The translations under genes and the position numbers were made by a program. This document shows, piece after piece, positions 53,230 to 61,399 of a stretch of 64,000 bases of DNA (position 1 is the first letter of the stretch; every line of letters starts with the position of its first letter). The stretch comes from Ceratobasidium sp. AG-K (taxonomy: Eukaryota; Basidiomycota; Agaricomycetes; Cantharellales; Ceratobasidiaceae), in NCBI GenBank assembly GCA_037039685.1, contig JAWNGF010000008.1, positions 682,001 to 746,000 on the forward strand. The letters run 5' to 3'. The notes beneath the pieces were generated by a model. The model saw only the letters and a program-made list of their open reading frames with translations. It searched no databases and was not told where the DNA came from.

Positions 53230-54903
53230 AAAACCTGCCAACGAGCAAAAGGGTCAAAGTCAATAGTTCCGATCAAACCACTAGAAATTCCAAAGGGTCC
53301 CTGGGAAGACATAGCATTCGACTTTGTAGTAAAACTACCGAAGTCCAGAGGATCAGACAGCATCATGGTAGTGGTGGACCGGTTCTCAAGAATGGCACAT
53401 TTCATACCCTGCAAAGAATCTCACACGGCAAGCGAGCTGGCAAATCTCTTTGTCACAAATATTTGGAAACTACATGGCTTTCCAAAAAGCACGATCTCAG
53501 ACCGAGGAACTACTTTCAATTCTAAACTCATGAAGGCCATTTACGAGAGAATTGGAACTAGCCCAAGTTTTAGCACTGCCTACCACCCCCAGACAGATGG
53601 AGTGACAGAAAGAATCAACCAATGGATGGAAGGCTGGCTACGATCCTTTGTCAACCACCGGCAAGATGATTGGGCGGACTTGTTACCAATCGCAGAATTC
53701 AGTTATAATCTGCAGAAGCACCGTGTAACGGGTAGTTCCCCTTTTGCAATAGTCTACGGCAGGGAACCACTGTGGAACATCTCATCAGAAGAAACTATGG
53801 TTCCTGAAGCAAACACCATTACAGAGAAATGGCGTAGCATCCACGACGAAGCAATTGCATCAATGGAAAAACAAAGGCTGCCAGAGGAAGAACCAAAAAA
53901 CGAATACCAGGAAGGAGATCTAGTATGGCTGTTGGGTAGAAACATCCAAACAAGAAGACCCTCAAAGAAACTGGATAACAAGAAGCATGGACCATTCGTT
54001 GTGAAGCGAAAGATAGGATCACATGCTTATGAGCTCACTCTACCAGCAACAATGAGGGTGCACCCTGTTTTCCACATCGACTTACTCAGCCCTTACATTG
54101 AAGATAGGGAGTTCAGGCGGAACCAACCCCGACCGCCACCAATCATTACTGAAGAAGGAGAAGAAGAATATGAAGTAGAAAAGATTCTGGACTGGAAGGA
54201 GACAAAGGATGGCCTTTTTTACAGGGTCAGATGGAAGGGATACGGGGACGAAGAAGACACGGAACAGAAGGCAGAAGATTTTGGACATCTATCAAAGATC
54301 ATCAAGGACTTTCTTCGCCAACACCCCGGTGCTCCCACGCCATCTAACTACATTCCAGGAAAGATAAAAGGCAGAGGGGGTGCAGTCGGTAGTAACATCT
54401 GCAAAACTTGCAACTACTCCAGACTACACCCCTCACTCAACTCTCTTAACCTTTTCTGCTCACCAAAATGCCTGCCATCTCCCGCTCCACCATCACCAAC
54501 AACCTCACCCGCGTCCTTGACGGACCAGCGTTCGCCACGGCAAGAATCCTTGACACTGGGGCTGCACTCTATGTCTTCAAAAGGTCCCAGCAAAGCTCGG
54601 GAAGAATGCATTTCAGGGCTTCGGACGACGTCCTACACTCAGACCTGGGGGAATTCCAGTGGGTTGGGAAGAAATGGCCGACACGCATGCAGCTCCTACG
54701 AAAGGACATCTTTGTTTGTCGAGGATGCGCTGCGTTCCAGGTCTTGGAGGTCGTCCTCCTGTCTACCCACATGCTCAGAGTCGTTGAATGGGGGCAGGAA
54801 GGAGCATACTCAAGCGAATGGGTACCGGGCTATGACGGAAGACCACCTACACTCCGACCCAGATGGAATGACGCTTGGGACACCAACTACGAGCAGGACC
54901 TGA
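53230..54903 (+). pseudogene. pol of A4, 3' part (integrase core and chromodomain)
   Basis: Resumes A4 pol behind B2: KTCQRAKGSKSIVPIKPLEI, DDE core (AFDFVVKLPKSRG, TISDRGTTFNSKL, YHPQTDGVTERINQW), GPY/F-like region (GPFVVKRKIGSHAYEL) and chromodomain (YEVEKILDWKETKDG, FYRVRWKGYG). The frame stays open through an overlapping tail to 54903. An apparent start in the B2 LTR upstream is an artefact of the insertion. Confidence 0.9.
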
Positions 54904-55232
54904 GCGACTGGAGGATGGAGAGGGGCAGATACCAGAAGGAGAAGATCGAATGGGAACCTTACTGGTGGAGGAAGGAGGAAACCAACGTGTCGGCATGGAA
55001 GGAGGCCGAGCCTGATGTGCGACAGTGGGATGAGGAGTTTGTGGAGGCCCAGCAGAGGGTTTTGGATTGGTCCAAGGCGGACTGGTCGAAGGAAGAGACT
55101 TGGGAAGAATGGGAGAAGTTCTCGGACGAGCCGGGGAATACCGTCTTCAATCCCATCGACCTGACCTTTGGGGACGAGGAGGGGTTGGAAGAATATATGC
55201 TGAAGAAGGAAAAGGACTGCGCGGTGCAGTAA
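54468..55232 (+). CDS. ORF3 of A4 (intact, function unknown)
   Basis: 254 codons from ATG 54468 (MPAISRSTITNNLTRVLDGP), context accaaaATGCC. N-terminal half: GAALYVFKRSQQSSGRMHF, LGEFQWVGKKWPTRMQL, FVCRGCAAFQVLEVVLLS. C-terminal half: acidic and Trp-rich with regularly spaced W (SAWKEAEPDVRQWDEEF, SKADWSKEETWEEWEKF). It overlaps the last ~435 bases of the open pol tail in another frame and ends directly at the conserved hairpin. It has the same size in A2 and A3. The CRGC motif might bind metal, but two cysteines alone are not a zinc finger. I recognise no family; an accessory, regulatory or structural protein is possible. Confidence 0.77.
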   Translation: MPAISRSTITNNLTRVLDGPAFATARILDTGAALYVFKRSQQSSGRMHFRASDDVLHSDLGEFQWVGKKWPTRMQLLRKDIFVCRGCAAFQVLEVVLLSTHMLRVVEWGQEGAYSSEWVPGYDGRPPTLRPRWNDAWDTNYEQDLSDWRMERGRYQKEKIEWEPYWWRKEETNVSAWKEAEPDVRQWDEEFVEAQQRVLDWSKADWSKEETWEEWEKFSDEPGNTVFNPIDLTFGDEEGLEEYMLKKEKDCAVQ

Positions 55233-55258
55233 GTCCGTTCAGGTCCCCCAAACGGACT
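55232..55258 (+). other. Conserved hairpin after ORF3 (A4)
   Basis: AGTCCGTT (55232-55239) pairs with AACGGACT (55251-55258), loop caggtccccca. In A2 and A3 the stem is AGTCCATT/AATGGACT: both sides changed together, so pairing is kept. Confidence 0.65.
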
Positions 55259-55273
55259 CTTAGGGGGGAGTAA

Positions 55274-55728
55274 TGTCGTGAGCTAGCTCACTCCATCGGA
55301 CTTGCCTGTTGTCTTGCCCTCCTGTGTCCCTCTTGTTGTTACGTTCCTGTTTCCGTTCGCCACGTTGCCACCTTCTTGTGGTTATTCTGTTACATTGTGT
55401 AACGCGGCTGTGCTTTGTACGAGTCATGTCTGTTTATACAGCATGACTCACATGGACACTCCTGACTGGCTGTCTTGTATGACTCGTGTGGCTGCGCCTT
55501 GTATGACTCGGCCACTTTGTGAATATATATGGAGGACCAACAAGCCTGGTAACCCCAGCTTGTTTTGTCTCGTCAAACATCCCCTCTGAGTGACACTCTG
55601 AACCACCCCTACCCTCAAGAGCCTACAGACACTTAAGTGTGTTGCGGTTCAAGAGGTCACTTAGGTCTTAGTGCCGTCCACTCTCCATTGCGGCTTGTCT
55701 CATAGCCACCAAGAAGAAGCTTACGACA
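55274..55728 (+). repeat. 3' LTR of A4
   Basis: 455 bp, TGTCGTGAGC to TTACGACA, behind the purine tract taggggggagtaa and followed by tatac. Confidence 0.93.
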
Positions 55729-55733
55729 TATAC

Positions 55734-56391
55734 CAACTTTTCACTGCTGTGCCATCCATCCCGCTTTTGTGTGTGGTCTTTTTTTTTCCAGCTGTTGTAC
55801 ATATACTTGCTGCTTCGTGCATGCCCCACATGTACTCATGGGCTGTGCATGTTTCTTGGACTATTTCGCGTCGCTGTTTTTACATATTTGTTCGACCATG
55901 ATTTATATATATATATGAGCGCTGTTGAATATGATGATCTTGCTACATTGTACATTCAACATGAGGTGTGCGTGCACGCTCGCGTAGATCCGTATATACA
56001 TAAGAGTGCCCGGGATAACAAGGAGAATGCTGGCGCATGCACGAGCGACCCGAGTGGACAGCCCAGGACCGGAGAAAACGGCGAGTGAGGCCCGGAGTGG
56101 TGCAGTGCACAGCTGGCCAGCAGTTTGTGATCCGGCACCGGGCCAACCGATGCAATCCCACCAGCCTCGGTTGGATCGTATGCTCAAAGAAACCGGCCAG
56201 AGACCTGTGGCCGACAACGGCTCATTACCGGGGAACGGGTGGTGGCGGTCTCTTTGGGATGGGATTATCTCGGTGACGCATTAGGTAATTGCGAATTCGA
56301 CTTTACTGCTTACCGAGCAGGATACAAACAAACCCACACGTGTACTCTGCGTGTTATCTCTCAGAGCGACTCTCGAGTACTCTGGCAGATT
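55734..56391. other. Unassigned sequence beside the DUF6589 remnant
   Basis: Continues 39698-40157 in the pre-insertion sequence. It contains a short TA run (about 55902-55915). The stretch around 56340-56435 has repeated tactctgg/ctctagagtactctgg motifs, reaching into the end of the DUF6589 remnant. No gene recognised. Confidence 0.4.
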
Positions 56392-57914
56392 CTAGGTTAC
56401 TCTCGGTACTCTGGACACTCTAGAGTACTCTGGAGCCCAATGACCTTTGCAGATGCCTGTACTGGTGCCATAGTCGGTATAGTAAATCGATTTTGCAAGG
56501 TTCATCAAGATATGAAACCGGCCTGGCTCCCGGTGAGTCCAACCGTTGCGCTCAAAGGTGTTGAGTTGGGGTTGCTTGACTTCAGTCAGACCCTCACCAC
56601 GCGAAACGGTGAGCTGATCGCCAAGCCAGACTTGAATGCGTGACTCAACCAAATCTCGCTGCTGTGCCGGAGTCGTAATATTCAGTTGTCTGAGCGTCTC
56701 CTCCATTACTGAGTGATTCCCCGCAAGACTTGCTTCCTCGATATTCACTGTACCAAGCATGAACTGCTTAGAACGATGCTCTAGGCCATGGGGTAGCGCC
56801 TCAATCGGCTCTAGGGGCTGTAGTAATAGGTCAGAACGAAGTTCCAATTAACCAAAGCCTGAAACTCGAAGTAACCCAGCCAGTACATTATATCGAAGCC
56901 GTTTATTGACTCTAGCATTTTCATCTAGCTGATGCAAGTCGTTAGGGGTTAAGAATTCCATACGGTCATCGATGTACTTCTTCTTTATTGACCTGACATG
57001 CTCCAAAAACGATTCCGGGTCGTTGAGGATACGTGCTGCCTCGTCTTCGATTGGAATTACCGTAATAGCTGTGCCGTTATCTGTTACTGAAACATTGTCG
57101 CTCGTTCGATGCTCTACATCGAACGGAAAGCGAAGGTTGTCGTATAGAAAGAAACAGGGATGCTCCTCGAACATGGTGATGACCTTGAGCATTGCTTCCT
57201 TCGAGATCGATTTGATGGCGTTTTGGGCCCAGTTGTAGGACAGGGACCGTCCACATTGTTGGAGCAGTGTGAAGATCGACTTTGGCGCACCTTTGGCCTT
57301 CAAGTATACAGCAAAGAACATCTGAGTACGATTATTTATCTGGGAAACCTGGTAGGAAAGCGCTGAGATCAAGTTGACTACACAATGCCAATGCGATTGA
57401 TCTTAGTCCCTGCGCATATATTGTGCCTTTGACTCACAAAAGTGGTGTCCTTCCCGGTCCGTCCCTGCCCGCCTCGTCGCTTTCCCTCGCAAAGGCTGCT
57501 TAAAAGCTTGAATAAACGTGGTGCATGCTCCGTAACCTGGTCAAGTATCGATTGAAAAGTGAGCTCCGAAAGCGTCTCCTCGTTCACGATTTCTTCCACG
57601 TAGCATTTCATCCCCTGAGCGAATTCCAGGAGCTCTCGACGATAGATCTCTTCTGCTGTAGCGAGCGCCCACGCTTCGAGAGGTTCTGCCGCTCCAGGAG
57701 CTTGCCGGGCAGTTTTGAGCTCAGGGACATCCCGACACGATTCGTCGCCATAGCACAGTGCATCCAGAAACTTATCCAGCGTGAGGCCAAGTGAGGCCAT
57801 CTTTTTGACTACCTCAGAGCATGCCGCCCGAATGCTCTGATCTCCACGGTTCTCGGGTGGTTGAACGCCCTCCAGAGCTTGGGATGCAGTGTCGGAATCG
57901 AAGGTCTGATCCAT
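56392..57914 (-). pseudogene. DUF6589-family protein, decayed and truncated
   Basis: Starts at ATG 57914 (MDQTFDSDTASQALEGVQPP). Exon 1 runs to about 57438 with a clear donor (ttt|gtgagt); the next part (NLISALSYQVSQINNRTQMF, KGAPKSIFTLLQQCGRSLSY, FFLYDNLRFPFDVEHRT, DNGTAITVIPI) carries the DUF6589 hallmarks, including the YDN box. The splice to tag|tcaac does not give a matching phase, so a frameshift or another splice is needed. An in-frame TAA at 56850-56848 follows RVSGFG; the same frame resumes with NITTPAQQRDLVESR and WLGDQLTVSR, ending soon after GRFHILMNLAKSIYY in a repeat-like stretch, so the C-terminal part is missing. DUF6589 proteins are abundant in agaricomycetes and their function is unknown to me. 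Confidence 0.7.
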
Positions 57915-58478
57915 GGCTGAGATTTCCAGGGATGGGAGAGCTCAAGAGCCGAGAAATAGGATCAATTTCCTTGCCCCCTCTCTCGAGTTGGACCTTCAAG
58001 CGCCGGGCTTCTAACGATTATTTCCCCAAATCGGTCGTTTTCGAGCAACTTACATCCCCGAATTCAGTACCGTCCACTTCGAATATCAATAGCGCGACCG
58101 CGTAACAAGAAAGAGCTACATCGAAATAGCCTGTCTGTATAATTTTGTGCGCTATTTACAAGTGTTATTCTGGACCTTACGAGGCAAACTTTCACCCCCC
58201 CCTAGCGCCCCAATTGTACCAAGCCTCTTGGTGCGATTCGTGTGGGTGTGGCTCTGCCTCTTCAAAACAAACACCGAACAAACAACTTGTTTGCACCGCC
58301 ACTACACACATATCACCACACAAACGGCGCGCACCTAGAGGCTTGGAACCCAGGTAAGGAAACACGTTGGAATACGAATTACCGGGTCGTCAGCATCAAC
58401 GCATGGACTCCCATTGGGATACGACATATACACTGGGTGATCAAGAAAAAATTTAAAAATTTAAAAAAAAAACATGAC
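57915..58478. other. Intergenic region with an A-rich tract
   Basis: Upstream region of the DUF6589 remnant and 3' region of the CHAT gene. A run of A with short T interruptions lies at about 58446-58474. No gene or repeat end recognised. Confidence 0.5.
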
Positions 58479-61221
58479 CTAAGATCCGATATGTATGAAC
58501 GGCGCCCATCGTGCAATAGTCTTCGCCCCCACTCTCTCACGCAACTTGCCTACGGCCTGATGTAGTGCCCATGCAGCCTTTGTGTGATCCATCTTTCCAT
58601 CCCTTAGCAGCTCTGCATATACTCGGTCGGCTACCTCTGGGCCATCTTCGTCCTCAATACTCCACATCGTCCCAATAACGCTCGGATATCCCGCCATCAG
58701 CATCCCCGCAGCTAGGTGAATTGCCTCGTCCGGCATGTTCTCATCCCCTGTGGCAGTCTGACAGGCGGAAAGAAAGGCGAGACCCTTGTTGGTGAACGAC
58801 TTTTTGGTAATTGTCGCAAGCGTGAGCGGGCCGTCGTGCAAGTGAAAGGCGCTCTGCGTCGGGTCTAAGGTATTCTGTGTGCCGTGACATGCCATGTGGA
58901 CCCAGCTGAGCTGGTCCATCGCATCCAACACTCGATCTATGGTAGCTTCTCCGCTCTTCAGCTGCAGGTATCCACTGGCGTGGGCGTGCTGCTTGAGGGC
59001 CTCCAGCTCATCATTTACATACGGCAGGCTGCTGAAACCGGGTGTATGCTCCTGGCCAACAGCGACAACTCCACAAGGCGCGATGGCGACTCGTGATTGA
59101 TTCGAGAGCAGTGCGCTGAGTGTTGGTGTATAGGAGGATATAACATGATCAAACGTGCTAGACCTCGACTGGTCATAGCATCCAGCAGCATGGAGCGGAA
59201 GGAAAGAGAGAAGGCTGGTTGTACACCAAGTGATATGTGGGAGTGTATCGCTTGAACATTTATCCTGAATATAAATACTGTTGGCGTTTTGAGTTGGCTA
59301 TGTGCCGAAGGGTACATACCATGAACCCCAAATGCTCAAGCACGGGCCTGACAATCCCCAGCCACAGGTTTTTGAGCGAGCCTTCGAGTGAGCTGGGTGT
59401 GGCTACGTTTGATCCAGACTTGCCTCCAGCTTTCTTAAACCCCCGTTGTCCAACAAGCGAGATCATATGCTCGCGAGCTAAAGCCGCAACCTCTTGAGGA
59501 AAAGTCGTCAAGGGAATGTGACAGATAGTGTTGCTACCGGGCTTGAGAATAAGAGCATCACAGCGGGACTGATGGATGCTGATGACAGCAATAGGACCAC
59601 ATTTAGCCGCGCTCAGCAGTCGGGAGGATTTAGGAGAGCGCAGGAAATCTTCAAAACCAGGGATAGACCGAGCCTTGGTTAGCAGATTGTCCCAGTTGAG
59701 TGCTAGTTCGACATGACTATTTGCTTCGCCAATTAAGTCTCGATTATCATTATGCGCCTCTGTTAGGGGGGACAATCGTGACCCCGCCTGCTCCAGCTTG
59801 CAGCCAACTTGTTGGAGCTGGTTAGCAAGCTCAAGGTCATGGGCAGCAAGTAGATCAAATGGCGTCCGGAGCTGGGCAACCTGGCCCCAGACGATAGATC
59901 GGCCTGCTTCGAGCCACTCAAGAGCAAGATCGTATGCACCAACAGAGATGGCATGTGATGCAGCCTCCACAGGAAAGTCGCCTATTTCAGCTATGAGCTC
60001 ATAGCGCCTGTTTAAAGTAGTACCGAACCAAATAACTTGCGGAAGGAGCTGCATTGCTTGATTGTACGCCGGGTGTGGAGAAGAATCGTTATCACATGAC
60101 AGTAACCTAGCCCAATGACGGCATGCACGAAATCGCACCCGTGGAGAACCGGTAGAAGATTGTGCAGCCCTGCTGAAAGATGAAACTGCTGTTTGCATGT
60201 CTACAGGCTCGCCCAGGCGCCTGAATCGAGTCTCGTATGAGCCCCCGAGGTTACTGAGGTATATTGGCTTGTTTGGGTGGCCCTCGGGGGTGAGTGAAAC
60301 GGCCTGTGCTTGCGACTCGATCGCTTTGCTCAGATCTGAAAGCTCGCTCAGACGCCCGAATCGAGTCTCGTATGAGTTTCCAAGGTTATTGAGGAATCCT
60401 GGCTTGTCCGGGTGGCGATCAGGAGTGAGTGAAACGGCCTGTGCTTTGGACTCGATTGCTTTGCTCAGATCCGAAAGCTCGCCCAGGCGCCTGAATCGAG
60501 TCCCGTATGAGTTTCCGAGGTTATTGAGGAATCCTGGCTTGTGCGGGTGGCCATTGGGAGTGAGTGAAACGGCCTGTGCTTTGGACTCAATTGCTTTGCT
60601 CAGATCTGAAAGCTCGCCCAGGCGCCTGAATCGAGTCTCGTATGAGTTTCCGAGGTTATTGAGGATTCCTGGCCTGTCCGGGTGGCCATTGGGAGTGAGT
60701 GAAACGGCCTGTGCTTTGGACTCGATTGCTTTGCTCAGATCTGCAAGCTCGCCCAGGTGCCCGAATCGAGTCCCGTATGAGTTTCCGAGGTTATTGAGGA
60801 TTCCTGGCCTGTCCGGGTGGCCATTGGGAGTGAGTGAAACGGCCTGTGCTTTGTACTCGATTGCTTTGCTCAGATCTGCAAGCTCACCCAGGTGCCCGAA
60901 TCGAGTCCCATATGAGTTTCCGAGGTTATTGAGGAATCCTGGCTCGTCCGGGTGGTGACTAGGAGTGAGTGAAACGGCCTGTGCTTTGGACTCGATTGCT
61001 TTGCTCAGATCTGAAAGCTCGCCTAGGCACCCGAATCGAGTCTCGTATAAGTTTCCGAGGTGATTGAGGAATCCTGGCTTGTGCGGGTGGCGATCAGGAG
61101 TGAGTGAAACGGCCTGTGCTTTGGACTCGATTGCTTTGCTCAGATCTGAAAGCTCGCCCAGACGGTTGAAGCAAGACTCATACGCACACCCAAAGGCCCT
61201 GTGTAAACCTGATCCATCCAT
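58479..61221 (-). CDS. TPR-CHAT protein (caspase-like protease fold)
   Basis: Two exons, 61221-59320 and 59264-58479, joined in phase by a 55-bp intron (gtatgt...ttcag). Around 895 residues. The N-terminal half has eight TPR-like units of exactly 45 residues (LGELSDLSKAIESKAQAVSL, then HP..PG.LNNLGNSY.TRF), about 60196-61170. A helical linker follows, then a CHAT domain from about HQSRCDALILKPGS through HITWCTTSLLSFLPLHAAGC and HVISSYTPTLSALL to the end. The catalytic dyad is present: His in VHMACHGTQ (58886-58884) and Cys in AFLSACQTATGD (58763-58761). CHAT proteases are caspase relatives; fungal TPR-CHAT proteins are suspected to act in self/non-self recognition or regulated death, with TPRs sensing a partner. 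The true start may lie further upstream across an intron; the frame is open from 61227, and 61221 is the first ATG. Confidence 0.85.
60196..61170 (-). repeat. 135-bp tandem repeats encoding TPR units
   Basis: The motif cagatctgaaagctcgccca recurs at 60331, 60466, 60601, 60736, 60871, 61006 and 61141, an exact 135-bp period (45 codons), with one more degenerate unit near 60196. The units are nearly identical in DNA, pointing to recent expansion or gene conversion. Confidence 0.9.
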
Positions 61222-61399
61222 TTGCAAGCTGGATAATATTGCAAGCGAATGAGTTCAGGGCTGGCGATTGGTCTTGGTGCGACACAGCCTTTGAAGCTGA
61301 GTCATCCGATAATGTAATGAGTCTGGGGCGTCACCGCAGTCTCGTTCTTCCCACCACTCACTTTGAGATAGACTTTAGCGGTTAACGAGCCAAAATCCG
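61222..61399. promoter_or_regulatory. Divergent promoter region between CHAT and myosin genes
   Basis: Only about 180 bp separate the first ATGs of two divergent genes, so both promoters and 5' leaders should lie here, unless the CHAT gene has an upstream exon. No clear TATA box is seen. Confidence 0.4.

Larger units (their letters stand above)
40158..55728 (+). mobile_element. Ty3/Gypsy chromovirus A4 (family A), split by B2
   Basis: Flanked by tatac (40153-40157 and 55729-55733). Without B2 and its duplication it is about 7.2 kb. LTRs are 455 bp with about six differences by eye. gag and ORF3 are open; pol has one CGA to TGA stop and is cut by B2. Confidence 0.95.

Noticed and set aside
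60196..61170. Regular repeats with constant period, CRISPR-like at first sight
   Set aside because: The period is 135 bp, units are coding throughout and translate to TPR repeats; there are no unique spacers.
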